Shown here: piece after piece, positions 35,984 through 43,553 of the stretch | Layout of the letters: the number at the start of each line of letters is the position of its first letter | Position numbering within the stretch: position 1 is the first letter of the stretch | Assembly: GCA_003559095.1 (NCBI GenBank) | Contig: PWMW01000264.1 | Coordinates: 29,065-93,064 of the forward strand | Direction of reading: 5' to 3' | From: Clostridiales bacterium | GTDB taxonomy: Bacteria > Bacillota > Limnochordia > Darwinibacteriales > B1SED10-159 | Length of the DNA stretch: 64,000 nt | The notes under the pieces: model-generated | Databases searched by the model: none | The model's input: the letters and a program-made list of their open reading frames with translations, nothing else | Told to the model about the DNA's origin: nothing | Made by a program: the position numbers and the translations under genes

Positions 35984-36697
35984 TTAGCCCATATCCACAG
36001 GTAGTGCTGTGATCCCGTGAATGCCTTGCTCGTTTAGGACAGCCTTCAGGGCAAGCAACTGGACGCCAGCCCGGGCGGCAGCCCCGATAGCTTCGGCAAA
36101 TGGTGGATCCCTGCGGGCATTAGGTGCAAAAGCCTCGGCTTCTTGGTGCTGGGCTACAAAGATGATCACACAGCGCCAGCCCGCCTCAGCCGCCTCCACC
36201 AGTTCCAGAACGTGCTTTGTACCGCGCGTTGTGGGTGAATCGGGGAACAAGGCCAGCGAGTCACGGACTAGGGTTACCGACTTAACTTCCACCAAGACCC
36301 TTTCCTCTATGGATGCAAAGTCCAAACGACTCCGCCCAAAGGACACTTCCCGTCGCAGAGCTTTGACGGCATGTAGCGCCGGGAGACTGCGGTCCTGCCA
36401 GAGCTTCCATACCAGACGGTTGGGCATCAGCGAGTCCACACAGACCAGCGTGCCGCTGGGCGTCTTTGCCAATAGCAGTTGGCCTACGGTTTTGCGGCCG
36501 CCAGCACCGTCTGTGAATGGACGCCAGGCTACTGGGGCGCCCACGTAAAATAGCTCGCGCATTCTTCCCGAAGTGGGGACATGAATGGCGAGCTCTTTTT
36601 GGCGCCAAAGAATAGTAGCAGAAAAGCGATCATTGCGTTCCACAAAGGTTCCCCACTCTAACGGTGGGAAGGCAATTAGTGGTTCATTACTGGACAT
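35984..36697 (-). CDS. sfsA: SfsA-family DNA-binding/nuclease-like protein
   Basis: A 237-residue protein of the sugar fermentation stimulation family. It shows FVERNDRFSATI, HVPTSGRMRELFYVGAPV, VCVDSLMPNRLVWKL and the PD-(D/E)XK-like core RLDFASIEERVLVEVKSVTLV, FPDSPTTRGTKHVLELVEA. The cellular function of the family is poorly known. It lies 10 bases downstream of the perR-like gene and is probably in its operon. Confidence 0.92.
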   Translation of the reverse strand: MSSNEPLIAFPPLEWGTFVERNDRFSATILWRQKELAIHVPTSGRMRELFYVGAPVAWRPFTDGAGGRKTVGQLLLAKTPSGTLVCVDSLMPNRLVWKLWQDRSLPALHAVKALRREVSFGRSRLDFASIEERVLVEVKSVTLVRDSLALFPDSPTTRGTKHVLELVEAAEAGWRCVIIFVAQHQEAEAFAPNARRDPPFAEAIGAAARAGVQLLALKAVLNEQGIHGITALPVDMG

Positions 36698-36707
36698 AAT
36701 AACCGGG

Positions 36708-37109
36708 CTATTTCTTGGCTCGACAGTGATTGCAGATGCCGTAAAACTCGAGGCGATGATGGGTTATCTCAGCGCCGATACTATCGCCCACAGAGTTCTC
36801 TAACGAGTCCTGCACGGGCAGTTCTAGGTCAGTCACATCGCCGCACTCTTCACAGACAAAGTGATAATGATTGTCTGCATGGCCATCGAACCGGCTGTAC
36901 GTACTTCCATACGACAGTTCCAAAGCCTCTCCCATCTCTGTGAGCGTCTTGAGGTTGCGGTAAATTGTGCCCAAACTCACGTTGGGCATCTCTTTGCGCA
37001 CCTCTTGGTAGACCCAATCCGCTGTGGGGTGAGTCCGAGTACTGCGAAGCACGTTGAGAATGACCTCACGCTGCTTGGTTTTCCTAATAAATCCCTTTTT
37101 TTCCGCCAC
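36708..37109 (-). CDS. perR: Fur-family regulator, PerR-like
   Basis: A 133-residue metal-dependent repressor. An N-terminal winged helix (TKQREVILNVLRSTRTHPTADWVYQEVRKEMPNVSLGTIYRNLKTL) precedes the dimer domain with the metal-site histidines (RFDGHADNHYHFVCEECG) and the two zinc CXXC motifs (CEEC, CNHC). The sequence favours PerR over Fur or Zur, but metal and peroxide response cannot be proven from it. The start is GTG 37109 behind AAAGGAG. The 74 extra residues of the track ORF cover the promoter region. It has a consensus promoter with an overlapping palindrome. Confidence 0.9.
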   Translation of the reverse strand: MAEKKGFIRKTKQREVILNVLRSTRTHPTADWVYQEVRKEMPNVSLGTIYRNLKTLTEMGEALELSYGSTYSRFDGHADNHYHFVCEECGDVTDLELPVQDSLENSVGDSIGAEITHHRLEFYGICNHCRAKK

Positions 37110-37138
37110 AATGTCCGCTCCTTTAACAAAAAACATTC

Positions 37139-37178
37139 CTACTAATAGTAGTATAGATTCAACCAGTGTCTTTGTCAA
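37139..37178 (-). promoter_or_regulatory. perR promoter and candidate autoregulatory palindrome
   Basis: On the minus strand TTGACA (37178-37173) and TATACT (37155-37150) are spaced exactly 17 bases, a near-perfect sigma-A promoter. CTACT-ATT-AGTAG (37151-37139) is an inverted repeat that overlaps the -10 and the start of transcription. A Fur-family dimer could bind there and repress its own gene. It only partly resembles the PerR box. Confidence 0.75.
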
Positions 37179-37254
37179 GAATATCACTGAAAACCACAAC
37201 AATACACAGACAAGTTTAAAAAATCCACAGTTTGAGTCGCAGCCAAAATAAGGG

Positions 37255-37283
37255 TTGAATTTGCCCCATTTCCGTGGTAACAT
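37255..37283 (+). promoter_or_regulatory. Candidate promoter of tRNA-Leu
   Basis: TTGAAT and TAACAT are spaced 17 bases and end about 18 bases before the tRNA. Confidence 0.45.
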
Positions 37284-37301
37284 AATCATTGTTACAACTG
37301 C

Positions 37302-37387
37302 GCCGAAGTGGTGGAATTGGCAGACACGCACGACTCAAAATCGTGTGGGATTATCCCGTGAGGGTTCGACTCCCTCCTTCGGCACCA
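37302..37387 (+). tRNA. tRNA-Leu (anticodon CAA)
   Basis: An 86-nt tRNA with encoded CCA. The acceptor stem is GCCGAAG/CTTCGGC. The anticodon stem CACGA/TCGTG encloses the loop CTCAAAA, with anticodon CAA for the TTG codon. A long class II variable arm (TGGGATTATCCCGTG) is typical of tRNA-Leu. The T-loop is GGTTCGACTCC. Terminators follow on the same strand. Confidence 0.97.
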
Positions 37388-37398
37388 CCGCACCATGC

Positions 37399-37422
37399 AA
37401 CCCCTTGATGAGGGGTTTTTCT
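37399..37422 (+). terminator. Terminator after tRNA-Leu
   Basis: AACCCCT-TGATG-AGGGGTT followed by TTTCTT, 12 bases past the tRNA. Confidence 0.85.
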
Positions 37423-37467
37423 TCGGCAAAGATCCAGACAGGCAACGCTACTTCACGCAGTTCGTAG

Positions 37468-37505
37468 AACAGCCACCCCAACAAGGGGTGGCTGTTTGTT
37501 TTTTC
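37468..37505 (+). terminator. Second strong terminator, convergent with the propeller gene
   Basis: A perfect 12-bp stem AACAGCCACCCC-AACAA-GGGGTGGCTGTT is followed by TGTTTTTTC. The T run suits the plus strand. It lies 22 bases past the stop of the minus-strand gene and may limit readthrough in both directions. Confidence 0.8.
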
Positions 37506-37526
37506 GGGGCGATACTCCACGACCTG

Positions 37527-40500
37527 CTACTGTACGGGGATTCTAACTGGCAGCTTGCCGCCTTCGACACCATCTGGCCCGATGACGCTCACATAATAGA
37601 ACAGATCACCACTGCCAGGTGCCACTCGGAGACTGGCGTTAAAGCTCTCGCCTGTACCTCTGCGGTTGAAACTGCCGTCGGTGCGGCGTTCGTACCAGAC
37701 AATTTCCCCTTCGCCTTGGGTGAGACTAGCCTTAAGGGAGACGCTCACCGACACCGAACTGAACCCAGTTGGTCCCTCAATGGGCTCAACAGGCTCTACG
37801 TCCAGATAATAGTTGGGGTCGAGGATTCTGGTCGGATCGTACATAGCTACATATTTGGAAACAATGGGAGCAGCATGCGTTGCATTCCCGTTGACTCCAA
37901 CATGGTCGAAGAAACCGGCAAACCAGATCTCGTCCCCGCGCACGGCATGAACGACCTCTGAGCCAATGACATGGGCTTGGCCTACCCGCAGCAGACCCCC
38001 GCCTATGGCACTGAGCTCACCCGTTTCGATGTCTAGGATCGCCGCATTGTGCAGCTGGTTCCATTCTTCGTCATAGACGAAACTGCCCGTGAGAAGCAGC
38101 CGCCGTTCGTCCAGCCAGGTCATCTCGTTAACATCTCTCGAGACGCCCCCGGTGGTGTTGGCTTGGCCCCAGGTATCGGTCTTTGCATCATAGCGAGCGA
38201 TGCCGTAGGTCTCCACCGCATGACGAGACAGAATATCGGGGTCACGCGTGACAATACCCAGAGTACCACCAGCATACAGGTTGCCGTCTTTGTCCAACGC
38301 CAGCGAAAGGATGCGGGGAAATCCTTCCTGCAGGAAACCGGCATAGTTGTTATAACTCGGTTCGAAGGTCTTGGCCGGCAGTCCCGGGAGTCCGTGGGGA
38401 TAATACCCTTCATCCAGCGGACTCAGGTGTGTATAGTTTCCATGCCCCACTGGTCGCCAGTCATTTTCTTCATAATCCCAGCGTGCGACGTTGTAGACCA
38501 TGCGCGCGTGTGTCGTCGGGACAGGACCGTAAAAGTTGAACGTGCCTGCCACATATATGACCGGTGGTGTCTGCGATGTATCCAGAACGATACTGTAGAT
38601 ACCCTTTACAGGCCTATTGGGATCTTCTGCCTTCAGATCGTGGCCCATAATGTGGTACTCGCCGTTGGCATCAATGCGCAGGGCTGCGGCTATATCCAGC
38701 GGAAACTCGAAATCGGGCATTTCCAATGTGGGTCCCCAGTTCCCGACGATGTACAGGTCGCCCGTGTTCTCGTCAAAGGCGATGTCATTCACAACGCCGG
38801 TACCATCGCGGCCGGAGTTGCCCACCACGTTCTGGCCGCGGTACGTGCCTGTGATTTTGGACCAAGTTCCATCGGCAGGGTCATAGACACCGATACCGCT
38901 GTGACTGCTGATAGCACCATAGGCGTACAGCTTGCCTTGTATGGCTTTGACTCCTTCTGGTGGGCTCTGGATACCTTCACCGCGCGCCCAAGCTACAGGC
39001 TCGTAGCCCCTTTCTGGATGTAGACTCCAAACATACCAGCGGGAACCGCGTTCTGCTTCCCAGTTACCTCCAAAATACAGGGTGTCATCGATCCAAGCGA
39101 TGCCCCGGATATTGGGAGTATCGATGCCATCGTTCATACCGGTGACAGGGCGAGTTTCGTTGCGCTCCGGTGCCACGAACGCTCGTGACCAATGCTCAGA
39201 ACCTTCTGGTGCTCCTGTGGTAGGCACATGTTCTACGTAAGGAGCATTGGTAGCTTCTACTTGTGGAGGATCCGCCAAAAAGTCGATAGTTGGGTTCCAA
39301 CGCGCAATGTAGTGGGATTGCGTCTCGGCTGGCGTATTGTTCCCGAAATTTTCGGGGCCGATATGGTTGAAGTCTCCACCGACATAGACGTCGTAACCAT
39401 TCGTGGCCAAACGAACCTCAGGCATAACTCTTGACGAAAGCCCAGAGCCCAGCGTGTGCCATGTATCCGTAGAGGGATCATAAGCGACCACGGCGTGAGC
39501 AGGATCCCCGTTCAAGAATCCGTCATAGAACTCATTCACTCCGCGGCGCCCGCCAAAGGCTCCGGAGAAGTAGATGCGGCCGTCGGCAGCCTTTTCGATA
39601 CTGAAGACGTCACGGCCGACACCGCCCGCACCCGTTGGATCGGTCCAGATGTTCAGCTCGTGATCCCAGCGCGCGATACCGCGCAGTGGTTCATTTCCCA
39701 AACCTTCGGAAAAGGCACCAACGATCCAGATGTCATCACCATCCACAAGAAAATCGCGTACGACCACGGAATCGAAGGCGATGAAGTCGGCAGCCCGCTG
39801 CAGAATACCGTCGCCTTTTCCGTACGTTCCGTCACGGGGGAAGTCAGGTGGGAACGGCATCCAACCTTCGTCTTCGCTCCAAGCAGCAAACCCGCGAGAG
39901 TAACTTGCTGTGGATAGACTATTCTCGGGGTTTAACCCGTTTCCACCTACATAACTCCAGGTGCCGCCGATATAGATGGTCGAGGGATTGGTGGATGTAT
40001 CCACGAAGATACGCCGCACACGCGGAACTTCGCCTCCAGGTCCCGACGGGATGACTTCGTAGGTTCCCGTATCAAAACTGAAACGGTGAAAGGCATTACT
40101 GCGCAGGGGAAGTTCCAGCGGCGCGCCCACAAAGGAGCCGCCTATGTAAAGGTGATTTCCCTGTGGATCATAATCCAAGGACTGAATGGACCCACCGGGA
40201 CTGATGGTGCCATTATACTGCACTCGGCCGAGCGGACGCCATTGGTCCGGACCTGGCTCCGAAGGGTCGAAAATGGCCAAAGCGTTAACTCGGTGGTAAC
40301 GATTGCCGCTTGGGTTATCGATCCGAGTGAACTCCCCGCCCACAACCAGGCGGCCATCGGGAAGAAACACGAAGTCATTGATGACTCCCGTAGGGCCCAC
40401 ACCACCCTGCGTTGAGTGGAAGAAGGCCACTACTTCATAACCGTCTTCGGGTGACCATGTCCACAGATGCCAAGATTGATTGGTCAATCTTGAAGAAAAA

Positions 40501-40796
40501 TCGCGAGCGTCAATACCTGCCTCCCAAACGCCGGCGATCCAAAGCTTGCCGTCATGCCATTTCATCCTTCGGATGGAAGGAGCACCAACACCGTCAGCCA
40601 TTCCCGTGGCAGCGGACATGGCTGATGTTTGCGCCGGTGCCGGGAATTGCCGAGACCAATGCTCGTCTCCCGGTGCCGCCAACGCAGTGGGCATGGTCGC
40701 CCACATTAGGATGAAGATCAAAAGGCATCCAGCCAAAGATCGGCCTAAATATTCTGTGAACCCAATTTTCATACTCCTGTTCACTGTGTGTTCCAA
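37527..40796 (-). CDS. Large secreted double beta-propeller protein
   Basis: A 1089-residue exported protein. A signal peptide (CLLIFILMWATMPTALA, cleavage before APGDE) is followed by two copies of about 480 residues. Both copies begin alike (GDEHWSRQF...GMADGV; GSEHWSRAF...GMNDGI). Each carries seven strands of the type hhhGGxFxxhG: for example LVVGGEFTRID, LYIGGSFVGAP, IYIGGTWSYVG, VYVGGDFNHIG in the first and LYFGGNWEAER, IYVAGTFNFYG, IWFAGFFDHVG in the second. This suggests two seven-bladed kelch-like propellers. The last 80 residues look like an Ig-type beta domain. The start is TTG 40796 behind GAGGAGG. The function is unknown. It stands alone between a tRNA and an IS remnant. Confidence 0.8.
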   Translation of the reverse strand: MEHTVNRSMKIGFTEYLGRSLAGCLLIFILMWATMPTALAAPGDEHWSRQFPAPAQTSAMSAATGMADGVGAPSIRRMKWHDGKLWIAGVWEAGIDARDFSSRLTNQSWHLWTWSPEDGYEVVAFFHSTQGGVGPTGVINDFVFLPDGRLVVGGEFTRIDNPSGNRYHRVNALAIFDPSEPGPDQWRPLGRVQYNGTISPGGSIQSLDYDPQGNHLYIGGSFVGAPLELPLRSNAFHRFSFDTGTYEVIPSGPGGEVPRVRRIFVDTSTNPSTIYIGGTWSYVGGNGLNPENSLSTASYSRGFAAWSEDEGWMPFPPDFPRDGTYGKGDGILQRAADFIAFDSVVVRDFLVDGDDIWIVGAFSEGLGNEPLRGIARWDHELNIWTDPTGAGGVGRDVFSIEKAADGRIYFSGAFGGRRGVNEFYDGFLNGDPAHAVVAYDPSTDTWHTLGSGLSSRVMPEVRLATNGYDVYVGGDFNHIGPENFGNNTPAETQSHYIARWNPTIDFLADPPQVEATNAPYVEHVPTTGAPEGSEHWSRAFVAPERNETRPVTGMNDGIDTPNIRGIAWIDDTLYFGGNWEAERGSRWYVWSLHPERGYEPVAWARGEGIQSPPEGVKAIQGKLYAYGAISSHSGIGVYDPADGTWSKITGTYRGQNVVGNSGRDGTGVVNDIAFDENTGDLYIVGNWGPTLEMPDFEFPLDIAAALRIDANGEYHIMGHDLKAEDPNRPVKGIYSIVLDTSQTPPVIYVAGTFNFYGPVPTTHARMVYNVARWDYEENDWRPVGHGNYTHLSPLDEGYYPHGLPGLPAKTFEPSYNNYAGFLQEGFPRILSLALDKDGNLYAGGTLGIVTRDPDILSRHAVETYGIARYDAKTDTWGQANTTGGVSRDVNEMTWLDERRLLLTGSFVYDEEWNQLHNAAILDIETGELSAIGGGLLRVGQAHVIGSEVVHAVRGDEIWFAGFFDHVGVNGNATHAAPIVSKYVAMYDPTRILDPNYYLDVEPVEPIEGPTGFSSVSVSVSLKASLTQGEGEIVWYERRTDGSFNRRGTGESFNASLRVAPGSGDLFYYVSVIGPDGVEGGKLPVRIPVQ

Positions 40797-41003
40797 TACA
40801 ATCCCTCCTCAGATTCTGACTCGAAATCAAAACACAGAGTACTGAACGTTGGTCTGGGTTCTCCCTCCTTTCGGACGAAACAGATGCTTTCCTAAAGTGT
40901 CAAAATAAAGAAAAAGTAACGCTAGCAATTACTTCATTCTGCTTCAACCATATTTTACCTTTGTAGAAGTGTTAATTTTCGAATAAAAATAAGTTGGCTG
41001 ACA
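40797..41003. other. AT-rich upstream region of the propeller gene
   Basis: No gene seen. The sequence is clearly more AT-rich than its surroundings. On the minus strand it holds an unused AAAGGAGGGAG about 75 bases upstream of the propeller start, with no ORF of note after it. Promoter elements are likely here but I cannot fix them. Confidence 0.4.
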
Positions 41004-41317
41004 TTAGAGAGTGTAGCCCAAAGCGTGCAGGCGCGTAACACTGCGATTGACGACTTGGGTGCGTTTGAGCTCATCGAAAAAGTTCTCTCCGAGTTCCTGG
41101 TACGAGACGCCGTCTCGGATAATATGATAGGCAATGATGAGGATCGAATGTGCGACAGCGAGAACGGCTTTCATGTGACCGCGACGAGCTTGAATACGGT
41201 GAAACTAAGCGCCCAGATAGGTTTGGGTATGTCCTGCGAAGGGCGCGCCAAAAAAGCCGCGCTTCACGAACAACGCACGGCCTACGCTTACGTTGGGAAG
41301 CAGCCTCACTCCACACC
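41004..41317 (-). pseudogene. IS110-family transposase, C-terminal remnant
   Basis: The minus strand encodes HMKAVLAVAHSILIIAYHII followed by RDGVSYQELGENFFDEL, ending VTRLHALGYTL-stop. This is the conserved C-terminal end of IS110/IS116-type transposases. Upstream in the same frame TQTYLGA is followed by TAG where relatives have Gln, then FHRIQARRG. Further upstream the similarity continues only in another frame (EARLFWRALRRT), so there is also a frameshift. The N-terminal catalytic part is missing. It is an inactive fragment, and I see no IS ends. Confidence 0.7.
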
Positions 41318-41354
41318 CTCCATTTCCCAGGCGGTACCCATGACGAAGCCGGTT
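41317..41354. repeat. 38-bp direct repeat, copy 1 (stray piece of the flavin reductase 3' end)
   Basis: It matches 42972-43009 with one mismatch and in the same orientation. Read on the minus strand it gives TGFVMGTAWEME, the last residues of the flavin reductase encoded 1.7 kb away. It abuts the IS110 remnant. Confidence 0.8.
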
Positions 41355-41442
41355 CTAGAGGTCTGAAGGGCGGCAATGTGAGCGCAGCCTTCTCTAATGA
41401 GGCACCGAAAGCCTAGCCAGTGTGTTCTGTCGGCCACACTGT

Positions 41443-42618
41443 CTACTCTTTGAAGCTTCCGGGTTCACTGTTGGTCAAGGTTAAAGCTCGTTTCACTAAA
41501 ACCGGTCCAATGATTTCGAACACGACAACGGCGCCTAGGATCAGGGTGGTAATCGTTCCTGGTGGGAAGGGCAGTTTCTGTTCAGCGATGATGGAGAGTC
41601 CTATCGCCACTCCGGCCTGAGGAGTCAGTGCCATGCCGATATTGTGTCGCCAAGACCGAGGCATGTCAGTGAAGTGGGCTCCGATACGGCTTCCCAAAGC
41701 TTTGCCTGCGAAACGAGCGATTATGTATCCCAGGCCCAATAGGCCAACGGAAGGCAATACTGCGAAATCTAGCTTAATGCCAGCCAACGTCAAAAACGCG
41801 ACTAGTATCGGCGGTTCTACGGTTTCCAGAGACCGCAGCAGACGCTGCGGCGACGGGGACGCATTGATCAAGAAACTTCCGGCCACCATCGCTGCCAACA
41901 GCGCGGGAATGTCCGTGGTGGCCGCGAGCCCCACCGTGACCATGATTGCGCCTAACGTGGTGACCAAGATAATCGATGCATTCTGTGTCTTTATGGATAC
42001 GACTGTCAAGAACATGCCGGTCAGCGCACCCAAGACGGCAGCCAGCAGGAGACTGCGCAACAGGAGCCAGATGAAACTCAAGGCGCCCACAGAAGCGATG
42101 GGACCAATCTGCAGTAGACTCACCGCAATTCCGAAGGCTGCGATGGCCATCAAGTTGTCCAAGGCTACCGTGGTCAGAAGTACCCTACAAAAGGTTCCGC
42201 GGCTGGGTACTTCCCGAACACAGGACATAATCGCACCGGGAGCGGTGGCGATACCGAGGACCGCTAATATCAAGGCAAGGCTAAAGGGCGCTCCGAGAAT
42301 CATGGTGGCGGACAAAATGAAAATGAACGTGGTACCTGCTTCCACCAGAAAAACACGACCGATGTTCGACCCCAAACGTTTGAGCGTACCTATTCGCAGT
42401 TCAGCACCTATGGTGAGGGCGATGACGCCCAGTGCCAGTTGATTAATGGATTCCAGTTGATAGAGCACATCCGTGGGTACCAGTCCTAGTACCGATGGGC
42501 CCACAAGAATGCCGCCAACAAGATAACCGGTTACCGAGGGCAGATTGACTCGTTTGGCCAAAAACCCTCCGCCGACCCCAACGAGCAGGACAATACCCAA
42601 GGCCAAGACTTCATTCAT
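41443..42618 (-). CDS. CPA2-type cation/proton antiporter
   Basis: A 391-residue membrane protein with about 12 helices, related to KefB/NapA-type monovalent cation:proton antiporters. It begins VLALGIVLLVGVGGGFLAKR and has the family stretches LPSVTGYLVGGILVGPSVLGL and IALTIGAELRIGTLKRLG. It lacks a C-terminal TrkA-N/RCK domain. The ATG overlaps the stop of the upstream PII-like gene, so a cytosolic sensor is co-made with the transporter. The cation (sodium or potassium) is not determined. Confidence 0.88.
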   Translation of the reverse strand: MNEVLALGIVLLVGVGGGFLAKRVNLPSVTGYLVGGILVGPSVLGLVPTDVLYQLESINQLALGVIALTIGAELRIGTLKRLGSNIGRVFLVEAGTTFIFILSATMILGAPFSLALILAVLGIATAPGAIMSCVREVPSRGTFCRVLLTTVALDNLMAIAAFGIAVSLLQIGPIASVGALSFIWLLLRSLLLAAVLGALTGMFLTVVSIKTQNASIILVTTLGAIMVTVGLAATTDIPALLAAMVAGSFLINASPSPQRLLRSLETVEPPILVAFLTLAGIKLDFAVLPSVGLLGLGYIIARFAGKALGSRIGAHFTDMPRSWRHNIGMALTPQAGVAIGLSIIAEQKLPFPPGTITTLILGAVVVFEIIGPVLVKRALTLTNSEPGSFKE

Positions 42619-42964
42619 CGCGCCCGGCTCCTGGGTTCAAAATCCCCAAGCAGCGCTCCACAGGCAGGATGAAAACTAGGCCCGAGTCAGGTTTCTCCAA
42701 CCCGCCCAAGGCCGTATCGATGACCTTAATGGCCTGTTCGAGTTTACTCTCGTCGTACATCAACGAAAAGAGGGTGCGGCTGTTCCCTGCATTTTCCAGG
42801 CCCATTTCAGCAAAGCGTGTAAAGAACGGCACATGGTCGGCTATGATGCGAGCCATTCCTGAACTTTCTAGTACGGTGGCACCGCGCACATCAATGTCTA
42901 GAAAGCCGTCAAGTATGTCGACGACCTTGTCAGGGTCGTTGATCACAGCTACTAGTAACTTCAT
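42611..42964 (-). CDS. PII-like signalling protein linked to the antiporter
   Basis: A 117-residue protein with a ferredoxin-like PII-type fold pattern (KLLVAVINDPDKVVDILDGFLDIDVRGATVLESSGM; LFSLMYDESKLEQAIKVIDTAL). It lacks the classical uridylylated T-loop Tyr motif of GlnB. PII-like proteins next to transporters usually bind a nucleotide or second messenger and gate the transporter. It overlaps both neighbours (ATGA with the flavin reductase, 8 bases with the antiporter). Ligand unknown. Confidence 0.75.
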   Translation of the reverse strand: MKLLVAVINDPDKVVDILDGFLDIDVRGATVLESSGMARIIADHVPFFTRFAEMGLENAGNSRTLFSLMYDESKLEQAIKVIDTALGGLEKPDSGLVFILPVERCLGILNPGAGRDE

Positions 42965-43485
42965 CGCTTATCCTCCATTTCCCAGGCTGTACCCATGACG
43001 AAGCCGGTTTTGAGCGTAAACAACCGAGGACGTGCCAGATCTTCATGCATATGCGCAGCCACCACCTCGCCCACGAAGAGCATGTGATCACCGGTCTCCA
43101 GCTGGGAGTGCAATCGGCATTCAAAGTTCGCCACCGCGTTCTTGATCAGGATCGTGTTTACTTGAGTGGCGGGCATCACTTCTAAAGGGCGTTCAGCGAA
43201 TTTGTTAACGTCGCGGCCCGAATGTGTGCCATAATACAGGCACTCTGCAGCCATATCGGCACTGGGAAAGGCCAACACGAACTCCTTGGCCTCTTCAACC
43301 AACGTCCGCGAATGGTGTGTGAGTGCCACGGCCATGGCCAATAACGGTGGCTTCTGTGATGTGATCATAGTCCAACCTAGTGTGATGGGGTTATCCACCC
43401 CGTTGGCATCACGGACAATGGCCAAGGCCACACCTTCGGGGTACTTTCTGGCTATGGCTTTGCTGTACGACACGGTTTTCTGCAC
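42961..43485 (-). CDS. Flavin reductase-like FMN-binding protein
   Basis: A 174-residue split-barrel flavin protein of the flavin reductase/NADH:FMN oxidoreductase family. It shows ARKYPEGVALAIVRDANGVDNPITLGWTMITSQKPPLLAMAV, VLAFPSADMA, NVKF-like VNKFAERP, NAVANFECRLHSQLETGDHMLFVGEV. The start is GTG 43485 behind AGGGAGGA. It heads a coupled three-gene unit with the PII-like protein and the antiporter. Its electron acceptor is unknown. Confidence 0.88.
   Translation of the reverse strand: MQKTVSYSKAIARKYPEGVALAIVRDANGVDNPITLGWTMITSQKPPLLAMAVALTHHSRTLVEEAKEFVLAFPSADMAAECLYYGTHSGRDVNKFAERPLEVMPATQVNTILIKNAVANFECRLHSQLETGDHMLFVGEVVAAHMHEDLARPRLFTLKTGFVMGTAWEMEDKR
42972..43009. repeat. 38-bp direct repeat, copy 2 (inside the flavin reductase gene)
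   Basis: The original, coding copy of the 38-base sequence found again at 41317-41354. Confidence 0.8.
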
Positions 43486-43501
43486 ATTGATTCCTCCCTA
43501 A

Positions 43502-43527
43502 GGCAAAAGGAGAGCTTGCGCTCTCCT
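43502..43527 (-). terminator. Terminator upstream of the flavin reductase operon
   Basis: AGGAGAGC-GCAA-GCTCTCCT followed by TTTTGCC on the minus strand. It ends the HypE-like gene, and because it lies only about 17 bases before the next start it could also act as an attenuator. Confidence 0.8.
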
Positions 43528-43553
43528 GCATCATGGTTGTTGCGATAAGAATA

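Noticed and set aside
35766-35984. 72-codon ORF overlapping the sfsA stop by TAATG
   Set aside because: The overlap is suggestive, but the translation has no recognisable domain and no ribosome site beyond the coupling, so I did not call a gene.
14453-41317. Reassigned stop codon (TAG read as glutamine) for this organism
   Set aside because: TAG ends rluA, murA, accA, accD, oppD, pfkA and other genes at the expected length, so a general reassignment is not credible.
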